DNA of 64,000 nucleotides, from positions 10,726,001-10,790,000 of the forward strand of contig OZ316899.1 of NCBI GenBank assembly GCA_973895155.1. The letters run 5' to 3'. Each line of letters starts with the position of its first letter. The first letter of the stretch is position 1. Below, piece after piece: positions 10,521-22,043 of this stretch. Under the pieces are notes generated by a model, which was given only the letters and a program-made list of their open reading frames with translations, searched no databases and was not told where the DNA came from. This DNA is from Marsupella aquatica. Lineage: Eukaryota; Marchantiophyta. The position numbers were made by a program, and so were the translations under genes.

Positions 10521-11528
10521 GAGGTAAAACGGTTACTTGGCGATTGACGACCTCCTGAGAATTCTCTTCAAAGCTCTAGATTGAAAGATGCTAGCTAGCA
10601 CAGCAGATACATCTTTGTATCTACCAACACATCTCCCAAATATAACCCTCTCAACAGTTCTGCATACATCTCCACCAATAACTGTAAGGTCAGGTTATCA
10701 CAACATAACGAATATAGCAGCCAAGTGCGATACAGGTAGAAAGCCTAAGCCCAGTTCGATGGGAAAGGAAGTATTATCACGATAAAAAAATGGCAAGATT
10801 TGATAGCAAAGACAAACATAACAGTTCCATCAAAGTTGATGACGTTCATACACTTGTGAAGTGCCTCAAAAGATGTCCTTCCGCGTTTATTACCATGACA
10901 AACCTTTCGCCATCGCAAGTTCCTCGTTCGGGAGAGCTCCGCACCAGCCTGAAGATGTCCTTACAATCTCCATGACACATGAGCCAAAGTTTCCGGACTT
11001 TGTTCCACGGTGAGAGATGCTCGTCATCGGGTCCGGAACACATACCCTAAGCATATCCTACAGTGCCACGTTTGATAACCACAATATTGGGTCCACTGAC
11101 GTAGATGTGTGCTTTGCGCTCGTGCCTCGTGGTAGTCTCACCCCCGCCTCCAAGTTTTACCCAGTAAGTTGCTAAAGCTTACATCATGTATTGTTCAGGT
11201 AAATTTTGAACGGACGTTTTATTTATTTCATATTGTTTTCCATTGTAAGAAAAGTGGGACAGAACGCCAAAGAAAGTGAAATTAGTTCCCAGAGCTAGTG
11301 AAGCGTGGAGCAATACATAAATAATACAAGTATATATTAGGTTGCCACTCTTTTGAGGCATAATACTTACATTGCCATTCTTTTTTTTCTTTCTATTTAT
11401 CAGTGTCACTTTTTTTGTGGATTAAGAAACCTGATCTAGGTTGACTCCTTCAAGTCCAATGGCTATCATCACACCCCATTTCCTAATAGAACGGCCCACA
11501 AATATAACACTTAATTTTAGGGTCAGCT
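10521..11528. other. upstream of the BPC gene; one unrecognised short ORF
   Basis: Likely promoter and 5' UTR of the minus-strand BPC gene nearest 10521. A 65-residue minus-strand ORF at 10846-11043 (SPWNKVRKLWLMCHGDCKDI, then ERFVMVINAEGHLLRHF) has protein-like composition and the same higher GC as the BPC gene. I do not recognise it; it could be an exon relic. No promoter element can be assigned with confidence. Confidence 0.35.
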
Positions 11529-11725
11529 GGCCTGAGTCTCCCTCAAAGTGATTTTGACCATCCTGAGGAGGATTGGGGCAAAGGCTCCGCACATGTACAG
11601 GCTGGCATTAGACAGAGGCCATGCATAGGATGGGGGGACACGACCACCCAAACCCACCCCTCGGTGAGCTGACCAAAGGCCGGGACCCAAGGGTGGTCAA
11701 GGTCACTTTGAGGGAGACCTGGGCC
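11529..11725. repeat. hairpin/foldback repeat (possible MITE core)
   Basis: Left arm 11529-11560 (GGCCTGAGTCTCCCTCAAAG...) is an imperfect inverse of the right arm 11694-11725, with ~130 bp of loop. Outside the arms, a direct repeat containing ACGGCCCACAAA recurs near 11491 and 11775, next to similar ACAAATATMACACTTA stretches. The shape suggests a small foldback element, but I cannot define termini or a target duplication. Confidence 0.5.
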
Positions 11726-11789
11726 GTTGGATTAGGGCTTAGGGCACAAATATCACACTTAGTTTCCTAATCAAACGGCCCACAAAAAA

Positions 11790-13080
11790 CAAAAGTGGCA
11801 TAGTGATAGATAGAAAAAAATGGCAATCTAGTAAATCCCAGTACATTAATATACCCTAAACCCACCCTCATCCAGTCATGGGCACTGTCTTAGTTTGGGA
11901 GTGCTAGTAAAGTGTGTGGCAATACAAAAATATACCGTACCCCACCCTCATCCTGTTTTGGGCGGGGTCATTGAGGTGGCTATTTATTTTTAACTTAAGT
12001 TTTTATTCTATGAACCCTGTTGTGATGGCCTCTCCGGGATCACTGTATAAACAACATGGGTAAATACCCTTTTGTGTGTGCATATTAGCTTAGTTTCAAC
12101 AAGTTCTAAAAGTAAATGACAATCAGGACTTAAGCTTAGGATAAGCAGGTTAGGAGTCCAGATTAATTACGGCTAGTAGAGGTAATACAATACAGTAAAA
12201 CAAGAGAATTTCAACTACTTTGTGTACGCTGCCTCAGGATCTACAATAGGGGGTAAGAAGGTAAGACCAAAGAGCCACTGTTCATTCTACTATTTGCACA
12301 AGAATATTACTTACCAGGCAGAACTCTTGGGACTATTGGCCTTTGGGTTTAGGGTTTAGGGAAGCTTATCTCTTTTTATAGATATTGACCAACCATGGCC
12401 AAGATCAATCAGGCTTGATTCTTTTGGCGGACTCTTCTCAATTCCGCCCAACACATCGTTGCTACCTACAACGAGACAGATCTGGGAAAAACAGCAAGAC
12501 AGCAAGCTGACATGAATTGGCTGTGGGCAGCAACATTTACAACATTCATAAACGGGAGATACATCAACAATGCATTCAAGTGGGAGCCAAAAGTCCACAA
12601 ATTGAATTTGTTGTTGTTTGAGGATGGAGTTCTACAACCAATCTATCAGTTTTTCTATTGCTGTTCAATTGTGCATTGGAAGCTGCCAGGGACTACTTGG
12701 GAGTGGGAACCATAGAAGGTCTTGGGGAGGAGAGAATTCTCGGCAAACTTTGAAGCAACTTGCAGCTGAGGACGAGATGGCAAGGAAGGTGGCTGCAAAG
12801 GAAGCCTTACACAAATACTTATGACACTCCACATGACTGCTTATCCTCACATGACTCCTTAAATGACACCCTACACGACTACTTCTATTACACCCTAAAT
12901 GACACTTAGCATGACAGCCTAAATGACTGCATAAATGACAACACGTGTTGCATGTTCATTTGCTACAAAGTTGTCATGAAAATAGTCATTTCAGACAAAT
13001 GAGCACTAATAGTGACCACCTGGTGTGGTTGCAATTGGCCACATGTCACTTTGTCAATGGTGAAAAGATATCCTGTAATT
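11790..13080. other. no gene recognised; AAATGAC-rich stretch at the right
   Basis: 12512-12824 holds short overlapping ORFs with no family I recognise. From 12825 to about 12945 the sequence repeats ATGACACC/ATGACTGC/AAATGAC phrases at irregular spacing, resembling a subterminal repeat region of a DNA transposon. Confidence 0.35.
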
Positions 13081-13440
13081 TACATGAGAAGAAATTGGCC
13101 CATTCTGAGACCTTGATATTTGACTCTTTTTGGCTTTTGTGATTGCATCGTGACTCAACTTCACGTGACCCTGGCTGTGACCTTGGAGTTGCAAAAGTTT
13201 TGACTGAAAATTGGTAGTCACTATTGCTACATTACTTTTTGACTTAGATGATACCCATTTGTGACTGATGAATGACTCTTGGTTAGGGTCTGCCTATATC
13301 AAGACGTGACTACACTGTGACTCTCAATAGTCACGGGAGAAGTCACTATCACAACTTTGACGATGCTAAATAGCATATGGTGACTATTTAGAGTGACTAT
13401 TTAGAGTGACTATGTTGTGGCGCTATACTATCACAATCTA
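13081..13440 (+). repeat. decayed CACTA-element terminal region
   Basis: Inverted relative of 58713-59098. Starting from a damaged terminus (GAGAAGAAATTGG, versus CACTAGAAGAAACC in the other copy) both share TCTGAGACC, GTGACTCAAC, the GCTGTGACC..GGAGTTGCAAAA block, ATACCCATTTGTGACTGAT and many GTGACT/AGTCAC units. Dense short subterminal repeats next to a CACTA-like tip are typical of En/Spm elements. Confidence 0.6.
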
Positions 13441-14007
13441 CGACACTTCTACAACTGCGATGAGTTGCAGATGAACTCTCTGGGTTTTGACCTAGTCATC
13501 GTGTTCATAACCAAGGTGTTCAGGGAAAAGTTCACATATGTTAGAGCCATGACTACACAAACAGTGGGATCTAGCCAAACGTGACTTTGAATAGACTCAC
13601 ATTCAAAGTGTGAAATTCCAAGTGTGAGATTTGTTTTCATGAGACACATTTGGCACATACGCATTCAAATACATTATAGTGCACACTTCTTGGATGTATC
13701 ACAATTGGAGAAGTACAACAGATAAACTGGTAATAGTCACAATCTACTTTTGCCATAATGGAACTATCTAATATGAAGCTAGATTTTCTTGCTTTTGTAG
13801 TTGTGATATACACAAAGCATGAGCTAAAGAACTCAGAAAACACATAACTTTGTCACACTATTCTGGATCCTCTATATACTTGGTTGGCCATAGTACCAAA
13901 GAACCTACGGCATCTTCAAGTAACATCTGAGGAAGATCATCATTCATGTTGGGAATAGGAAGGATAGCTTTGGGTTTCACAAGTAATTCAGCTAACACTA
14001 TTGAATA
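13441..14007. other. no gene recognised
   Basis: AT-rich DNA with no convincing ORF. It ends at the outer boundary of the Family 2 LTR nest; the five bases GAATA (14003-14007) would be the outer target-site flank. Confidence 0.35.
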
Positions 14008-14326
14008 TGTCACACCAAAAGATTAGTCCTTACACAAATTTTGGCTTTGGATGGCATAAACTTCATTAGTATTGAGGGTTCGGGCAAGGAGGGATGTGCT
14101 ATATCTCTTTATTTGTACAAACTAGGGCTAACAGCGCCCAACTAGACATACACACTTATCACAGGTATCCTTTGTGTTCCACCGCCGGAATGTACCTAAA
14201 GTTGATAGCTCTGATCGACCCCAATTTAAGGAATTTTAAGCCTTTGTGCTGTCCGCCTCCGCTCCGGATCCAATGATACGGCTTTAAACCTGGGCTCACA
14301 ACCACTATCCACTGCCAGCATCCCAT
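14008..14326 (-). repeat. Family 2 LTR, terminal fragment (outer LTR, 3' end)
   Basis: Begins TGTCACACC on the plus strand, i.e. the minus-strand LTR end ...GGTGTGACA. It is homologous to the terminal ~320 bp of the Family 2 LTRs at 14327 and 15990 (ATTGAGGGTTCGGGCAAGGAGGGA, GCTCCGGATCC and other blocks). It stops at CCCAT (14322-14326), where the next LTR begins; its continuation appears at 62022. Confidence 0.75.
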
Positions 14327-14605
14327 TGTCACGCCAAAAGATTCATCCTTAATCGGATTTTGGCTTAGGCGGCCATAAACTCCGTTAATATTGAGGTTTC
14401 GGGCAAGGAGGGATGTGCGAACGGTACTGTATTCCCCTAACTTGACACTAAATGTGCCCAACCATATTCTTGCATCATAGGTATACTTTGTATTCCGCCG
14501 CCGGAATGTACCTTACGTCGATAGTTGGATCAACCCCGGCTTAAGGACTTCTAAGCCTTTGTGTTGTTCGCCTCCGATCCGGATCCAATAATACGGGAAT
14601 CTAAC

Positions 14606-14933
14606 CTCGGGGGGTCACTATATGGAGGGCCATACATCGCGTGCGATGTTTTAGGGTTTGACCCCCTCTAACTTACAAGTGAAAAATAATTTTTTTCAAA
14701 GCCCTTTCTTTCTTTAAATATTGTCATTTTTTATTGAAAAACCCCTAAAAACTTTAAAGAAAGTATTTTTTGCAATTAAACAGGCCTATGTGTTCTTTAA
14801 AGTCAACCAGTCAATAAAACATGCCCTATGTGTTCTTCCACCAAACTTTGGAAGTCTTCCGCCACACCCATTTAAATGGGCCTATACTTTGTCGCACGTG
14901 ATGTGCCACTTCCATGGAAGTGACCCCCCCGAG
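14606..14933. mobile_element. GC-ended MITE, copy 1 (328 bp)
   Basis: Ends CTCGGGGGGTCACT and AGTGACCCCCCCGAG. Flanks AATCTAAC (14598-14605) and TATCTAAC (14934-14941) match in 7 of 8 bases, suggesting an 8-bp duplication as for hAT elements. Near the right end is the perfect palindrome CACTTCCATGGAAGTG. Inserted in the non-coding tail of the Family 2 LTR, inverted relative to copies 2 and 3. Confidence 0.75.
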
Positions 14934-15549
14934 TATCTAACCCGGGCTCGCAACCGCTATCCACAGCCAACACCCCGTGCACAGCTTGTATAGCGCGTTT
15001 GGCCAAGCATTCTCTACCCGCACACAAGATTTACAATTGCAATAGTATTCACAACATACAATCTTGATTTACACGAAGGAAATAGTGGGGAAAAGACTTT
15101 ACTTCAGAATCCGTTATGCACATACACACGGTTGACTTGACTTCTTCTGAATAACTAGGCCCAACGGTAGAGAGGCATACACTGCAATGGAGCCAGCTCC
15201 GCACTTGCCCAACGAGCTTAGTCGTACCCTCAATCCTTGGGGTTCTCTTATTCATGAAGGCCGGGACTCCCCGCACATCTTGCGGATACCCATTTTGGAA
15301 CCTAAAATCCCCCCTGCCTTTACCAGGGGTGCACTAAATACTAACTAAGAGCGATGGCCAGGAACGGTCACGTGCTCGAATTCTAACCAATGCTAATTTT
15401 AGCTAACTGCCATGCCGCAAAATGGCTTGTATTTACTCTAAGATGCTACGCTAAAGAAAGGTTGACAGCGCCGCTAACTAGTTTCGGCGCTTGTCGGAAG
15501 TGTCCAATTTCCGTGGCTAAACCTACGCTATTCTAAATCCATTGCGCCG

Positions 15550-15989
15550 CCTAATGCCTAGCACGTTTGCCAAACCCTCCCGAGTGGGACTTGGAGCGGC
15601 CATCCTGTTGCCTCCTCAGCCAATCGGCGTCTTGCTTGAGAATCTGGACTTGGTCTAGGAGAGACTCGTTCTCCCGCTTCATTGCGTCCATCTCCTTTGT
15701 TGCCTCCTAGCATGCCTCTTCCAACTATTGGGCGTCGCTCGTCAGTTGCGCCACGAGTTGGTCCTATTTAGTGGCTACTTGTTGAAACCGTGCCACCTCC
15801 GCTTTCAGGGCGTCCACTTTAGCTGTATCTCGTTGAGCCCAAGCATCAACCTCCTCTATGTCCTTCTGCCAGATGACGGCTTGCCCTTTCAAACTGTCAA
15901 TCTGGGCCCGAAGCCATGAGATTTTAGCGTCCTTTCTGGCTCCGGCTTGCTCGACCAAGGTTAACTTGGCTTTGGTGTCGGCAAACTGG
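15550..15989 (-). pseudogene. Family 2 LTR ORF, coiled-coil end (continuation of 22044-24219)
   Basis: Minus strand reads EQAGARKDAKISWLRAQIDS and KAEVARFQQVATK, a heptad-rich coil, then decays toward a C-terminus near 15550, opposite GCCTAATGCCTAGCACG. The N-terminal remainder of the same ORF is at 22044-24219 on the far side of the nested LTR, joined at the CCTGG duplication. A GTC-CTATTTAG stretch introduces stops, so it is not translatable. Confidence 0.7.
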
Positions 15990-16765
15990 TGTCACGCCGT
16001 CAGCCTAGGCCTTAACCCGGGCTTCGGCTTAGACAGGCACATCCTTTGTTAAAATGAGGGTTCGGGCAGGGAGGGAGGCACGGAATGCACTCTAAGCATT
16101 CATGTTGTCCGCCTTCAATCCGGATTTGATGGTATGGGTACTCAACCCGGGCTTGCAACCACTCACCCGCAAGCTGCACCCCGTGCACGACTTGGGTAGT
16201 GCGTTCGGTCAAGCGTTGGCACCTATACACGAGATTCACACATATACATACGCACAAGCATACAATCTCGATTTACACGAAGGAAATGATGGGAAAGGAT
16301 TTTACTACATAGGAGACATATGCATACACTTAGTTGACCCAAAAGCTCTGGAATGAACAGGTCCGAGGCCGAGGGTGTACACTACAACGGAGCCCGTCTC
16401 TGCACTCGCCCAACGAGTTTAGTCCTACACCCTCCCCTTGGTACTCTTTCACTCCCAGAGGTCGGGACTCCCTGCACATACCGCGGATGTCCAACACTGA
16501 GACTAAAAATCGCCCCCCCTTGCCTCTACCGAGGGGTGCACTAAATACTTAGGGCCGAGGAACGGAGTGCCCTCGCGCCCAAAGATTCGCTAACTAAGGT
16601 CCTAACTAAGCTGGCTGTCAGGCCGGAAAACGGCTTGTCTTATTAGAAGATCCTAATCTATGTAGGTTGTACAGCATGCATGGCAGTGCTGCTTCAACTA
16701 GGGCAGGTGCTTGTCCCTATAGCCTAATTTAACTACTCCTACTCTATTTTAATTGTACTCCACCG

Positions 16766-19700
16766 CTAATGCCTGGCACGCTTGCCAGAGCCGCCTAAGT
16801 GGGAGCGGCTATCCCGCTGCCTTCTGAGCCTATCGGCGTCCTGCTTGAGTAGCTGGACCTGGTCCAACAGAGATTTGTTCTCCCGCTTTGCCGCATCTGC
16901 CTCTTCCGCGGCCTCCTGGCATACCTCTTCCAGTTGCTGGGTGTCGCTCGTCAGCTTATCCACCAACTGGGCCTGTTTCGTGACTTCTCCTTGAAGCCGC
17001 GCCATCTCTACCTTCAGGGTGTCAATCTTGGTTGTGTCCCGCTGAGACCTGGAGTCAGCTTCCTCTGAGTCCTTTTGCCAACTGACGGCTTGCCCCTGCA
17101 AACCATCAATCTTGGTCCGGAGCCGCGCAATCTCGGCGTCCTTTCCGAGCCCAGCCTGGACTGCTAACGTTGCTTGGGCCCTAGCCTCGGCAACCTGGTC
17201 CTCCATGGCCGTTACTTGTGTAGAGTAGGGTTTAAGGAAATATGAACTACTTTCCTCTTAAACAACCAGAATTCGTTCCCGTTAAGAGCTTGTGAAACCT
17301 AAAAGATTGTATTAATATACTTTGAGATAGTTAAGCTAACCTATCTCAGATTTTAAGCCTTTACCGACATGCTTAGGTCAGGTGGAAGGAGTTTTTAATA
17401 CATCCTCAGGTATTGTGATGTTTGCATCATCAACAGTGCAATAATTAATTCTAAAACTATAATAAAACAACCAAAAGCCGGAGGCATAAAGAGAGGATTA
17501 GGCGAGCCTTAAATGTCTCATCTCCTCTTGCCACTTAGCAATCTATGACTAAGTTAGGCACGATTAAGAGTCAACAGAGAGTCTGACTAAATTAGGCTAA
17601 TGCCTAAAGCTCATCCTTAAAGCCAACCATCTAAGAATTTGTAAAAGATGTATATAAGATAGCCCGTATTAACTTTATGACCTATGTCAAGGCAAAGGTG
17701 GTACTGATTACTCCGAACTAACTTAATCTTCTATTCAATCCTTCAGATTGCTCTTTTAGGACTACGCAATTTGTGAGTTCTCGTATGGTGCTTCTTCCAC
17801 TAATACTTAATAAGCCATAAGTATTCCATAGTCAACATGAATCTTTAGACCTTTGCATGATCTCAGGCATGCATTTCCAGTCAACCTAAAGGTTAACTAT
17901 GACATTGCTAGTCACTTTCCATAGATTTTCTAGCAAGAATGGTCACACACTAATGTCCAAACACAAAGCATAGATCACCAAAATTATGAATCTATTACTT
18001 CTCTTCAAAGAAGGAGACTTTCACAAGTGAAATGCAAGTCTGAGTAAAATGGTGGAAACTTTCACTCTTATACTTAGGGACAAGTCTCCTCTAAACAAAA
18101 GTTGAAGAGGTATGTCTCTTCAATTCCTAACCTAAGTGTAAAAGTAAAAAGTAATGCTAAAGTCCGAAACTAGACTATGAGATAAAGTGCTCAGCAAAAA
18201 TTCAAAGTCTAATTCTTCCTATACTAAGTTTTATAGGGCTTCAAACACGAAACCGGATCAAAAACCGGGTGGGAAACCGGATGGGAAGCCGGTTCAACTT
18301 CCGGATGGAATAACTTTTTACTCTTTAGGAGTTGAAGTGTCAGGCTTCACCAATGTGGAGTCTACTACTGGATCAATGGAGTTTAGAGGGTTTGGTATGA
18401 AAGTGATACCTCCAAAGGTAGTAGTAAAATAGTAAGCAAGTAGTACATTTTTTGGTTTCAAAGTGAAAGGTTTTGCAAAAATGAGGTCTTGAGATAATGT
18501 CCATTGGTATAAGTAAAATGTAGGAGTGCCAGAGTAATAAGAATTTGACTATCGAGTCTCTTCATCTTCCAATGAATGGGTATATCTTTTCATAGTATCC
18601 TTTCATACTTATCCAACCATTTTGATTGGTTAAGGTCTTTAGCCATGGATCATGCTTCCTATTGGTCCAAAGTCAGACATCTTGAAGGTCAAATGGTGTG
18701 GAAACAACGCTTCAAAATCTTCATTCCATTATTTGTCCGGAAATCTCGGATATCTCTTGGTTGCACTGGTTGGAGTCTCATAATATTAAGTGGGTCATTT
18801 CGAGTCCATTTTCAGACTTCTTTATATATATCTTAACCGCATAGGAAAGAGCTTTCCAACACACTTTACAGATCTTGATTTGGATAAATGGTTTGAGAGT
18901 TATAGTAATTTTTTTACCGGATGGTATGTCCAAACCGGATCAAAAACCGGCTAAAAAATCGGATGGAAACTGGTTCAAATTCCGGATGGAATAACTCCTC
19001 AATTTCCATCACTTAGTTGGTGTAATTTTTTCCATGAACTACTGGAAGGTGGGGTAACACAACCTTGATAAAAGATTGAGCTACTTGTTGCTGAAATGCA
19101 CTGATTAATTCACCTTAGAATTAGCCGTCTAACTCAAATTTGTGAAAAGTTGGACCTCAATTCCAAAGTTAAACCTTTGCTTGAGGGGTTGAAGTAGGTC
19201 TCTCCTCGCTATCAGATTTTCTCAATACCAATCCATTTATGGTTTTATTCCTCTTTCACTATTGAGTCGGATGAGGGACCATAACATCTTTATATGCACC
19301 TTGGCATGATTCAAGCTTAATATACTCACAGATGCTTAAATAGTCATTCAAGGTCCTCAACATGGTCATTGAAAACTATTTTTTTCACATAAGATAACTT
19401 TTCTATCCTTAAGGGCTTAACCCCTCTATTACAACTTGAGGCCGTAGTTGCTGGAGTTCAGCCTCCAGGGTTGCCACTTCGTCCTTCAAGTAGGCAGACT
19501 CAACCCGATATCGCTCTATTCTCTGCGTTGTCTCTGCCTGCGCATGTCCTGCCCTTACTGCCGCAACCAACTCCTGGTTGAAGAAGTAGGCCACCCTCCG
19601 GGCCATGTATTCCCCGGTGTCCCAAGAGATCTGTTGCGAGAAATCTCCCAACAACCCGTTCAGAAATGTGCCCGGCGCAAAGAGTTCTGGATGGTCTAGA

Positions 19701-21580
19701 CTATGTCCCTCTGGATTCGGGCACAGGCAGACTCCAACCCGTGCGGGAGTAGGAGTGGACACATCCAGCCCTTGAGGTAAGTTGGTCAAAGGGGCTTGGT
19801 CCACTGGACGTGGGCGGTTCTTCTGCACCACCGCGGGGGGTGGCGGAATCCCCTTGGCTATCGTGGCATCTGCTTCGGGTGTGGCTTCATCCGGCCCAAC
19901 TTTGATTGCATTGTCCCGATTGATCACGTCTAAGGTCGCGATAACGTCAATGGGTATGCCTGGCGGGGCAGCAGCGGTTGGTTGTGGGGCCGGGGTAGCA
20001 GGACTTGCAGCCGCAAGACTTCGGGCCTCAGGCTGCGGTTGCCTCACCTGGGCTGGAACACCTATTTTGGCAGGGTCAACTCGGGCTCGTTGAGATGCGG
20101 GAGGCTCTGGCGGTCAAAACGACCGTACCACTCGACGATGATTTTGATGTGGCTAGCGAGGTACGCCCTTCCGCCAAGGTACAAAGTCTTCCTTCTCCGC
20201 TCCATCTCCTCGTGGAACTTCTTGACAAAGAAGGACGCCCACTTCCTGGGCCGATAGTTCTCTACCTGGATGACCTGAGCGGCCGAAATTTCTCCTCTGG
20301 GTTCCATCATGTGGAGGGCATACCAATGGAACTCCAGGCGTTATGCTACCTCCAGGATGAGGCACGTCCTCATTAAGAACCCATTGTCCACTACCCCCTC
20401 GGTCGGGAAGCTAGATGACTGGTATTTAGCTCCCTTGCCCCCAGGAGCCCGCGATTCTACCCGGTTTATCCCCTCGGGTAAACCAAAAATCATCTTCAGA
20501 CGTGCCTCATTGAGACATCACTCTCCCGTGCGCTCGGGTTTGTTGACGGGCCTCGTTGAAGTTTTGAATGAACTCCGTCATATCCTGCCCGTAGTACCTG
20601 CTTCCGTTCCAAGGGAGAGAGGCAAGGTGCTCAAACCCTTGGGTCTTCAGATAGCATGCACGCTTGGGGTGGAGGATGTTCTTGTGAACGTTGTCCCCCA
20701 TGCGATGCATGGTCAGCTTGGCTACCGCAACCGTGGCCAAAGGCAACCCGGATACGGTTGTGAGCTCCTTCCTCTTCCTACCCCGAGACTGATTCCCGGG
20801 GTGACTAGAAGAGGGGGACATCTCTCCATCCTCTCGGTCGGGTGGTGGTAGCGCGACTACCATGAGTATTGGTGCCGAAGCTGCTAGAGTTATCGTGTTA
20901 TCCTAGAGTGGTGTTGGGTTGTTCGGCGCTTGTTGAGTCATACCCCGTGGCCATCGATTCAGAGGAGGGTGAGCCTCCTTGTCTTCGGAGCTAATATTTA
21001 CCGTATTCACCACGGATCGTACTTGGAGAGGCGGTGGGACCGGTGGTGGGGACCGGCTCGGCTGGGGCCGAGGAGATATAGGCGCGGGTACGGGCACGGG
21101 TTGGCCGGCACTGGTCGTTGATGGTAGAGCTGACATGAAGTTTTGTAGGTGCCGATGGAGGTTCTCCGAAGCAAGTGAAGACGGCCCTATCGACCGGGCA
21201 GTGTTGAACTCGCTGTTGATGATAGTCCGGACCCAAGCGAGGATGTGGTCAAAGTGGTGCCGCTGCAAGTCGATCGTGCCCGGGATATTGAAGACCTCGT
21301 CCGGAAGCCGAAGCAATGCTTCCCAGAAGCCGATGTATTTGCCTCCGTCAAAGAAGTACCTTGATACTTCTTCGGGTTGGTAAAGCTCGCTCTGGGATGG
21401 GTAATCAAAGTTAAGGAGATAGTGGTGTCGTCCTGCTAGGCGGATGGCTGTCTCGTATTGGCGTTCAATCTCGTATTGGCGTGGGTTGGCATGTTTCAAT
21501 GAGTCGGCCAAGTGCCCTCCAATAGACAGGAACTGAGTCCAGAATGGTATGGCCAAACTGGAAAGGATCGTGTGCGACAT
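16766..21580 (-). pseudogene. Family 2 LTR-encoded protein (about 865 codons, disrupted)
   Basis: Minus-strand order: N-terminal region (FWTQFLSIGGHLADSL, then YFFDGGKYIGFWEALLRLPD, 21580-21200); serine/proline linker; basic stretch RGRKRKE; an FGLP-containing globular block (KMIFGLPEG, FLMRTCLI, ENYRPRKWASFFVKKFHEEM, 20510-20150); proline-rich linker; coiled coil from about 19620, continuing after the 17219-19433 insertion; basic tail GSGKRARH. Lesions: TAG at 20903-20905, a one-base loss near 20510, TAA at 20341-20343, a shift near 20055, and the insertion. Removing the insertion and one ACTTG copy restores LRPQV-TAMEDQ in frame. Function unknown; the order matches the intact Family 1 LTR protein. 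Confidence 0.75.
17219..19433. mobile_element. 2.2-kb insertion, probably a solo LTR of another family
   Basis: Starts TGTAGAGTAGGGTTTAAGG and ends CTTAACCCCTCTATTACA (TG...CA, imperfect inverted tips), flanked by perfect 5-bp ACTTG at 17214-17218 and 19434-19438. It holds no credible ORF. A ~69-bp block containing AACCGGATCAAAAACCGG and TTCCGGATGGAATAACT occurs twice (18246-18315 and 18925-18993). Five-base duplication and TG/CA tips fit an LTR; internal coding DNA is absent. Confidence 0.75.
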
Positions 21581-22043
21581 TCAGAGGAGATAGCAGGTGA
21601 CTAAGGGAAGCGAGAGAGCCGGAATCAAAGCTGGCACGTGGCCAAACTGCAAAGGATCGGCCCCCTTTATACCCTGAGAGCTCGCCGACCGCCCAACGCC
21701 TCCTTGTTGCTTATAGGCCAAGCCTTTCACGCTCGTAGTGTACCAGCCCTTTCGCCGGTCCGGGTCAGCTCGTGTCAGTGGCCGCCTCCCGGAGTTTGTT
21801 ATACGGACCCGAGGAAGGGGGAAAGGGGGCCCATTACACGCTCGCAACCCGGGCGTGCGAATGGCGACCCGCCGCCAGCCCAAACATGAATTCCCCTTAT
21901 TGACTAATGATTTCCTACTCATAATGGCTACCTAAATACTGTCGTTATGCTCATAATAATGGCCTAAGATACCCCTAACGCGCATGCTAAGTGCGGTTAG
22001 ACCAAATCACTCATTACCGCCGTACCGGCGGCGTCACACCTGG

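Larger units (their letters stand above)
15990..22038 (-). mobile_element. nested solo LTR of Family 2 (about 3.8 kb plus a 2.2-kb insertion)
   Basis: On the minus strand it starts TGTGACGCCGCCGG at 22038 and ends GGCGTGACA at 15990, near-inverse tips. Flanks are ACTGG (15985-15989) and CCTGG (22039-22043), one mismatch; the uninterrupted sequence at 59368 reads AACCTGGGCG, matching CCTGG. No gag or pol accompanies it, so it is a solo LTR left by LTR-LTR recombination. It carries its own large ORF relic. Confidence 0.8.

Noticed and set aside
12512-12824. dsRNA-binding-like C-terminal ORF (AAKEALHKYL)
   Set aside because: Only the last dozen residues resemble such a domain; the preceding frame does not fit and the overlapping ORF is in another frame.
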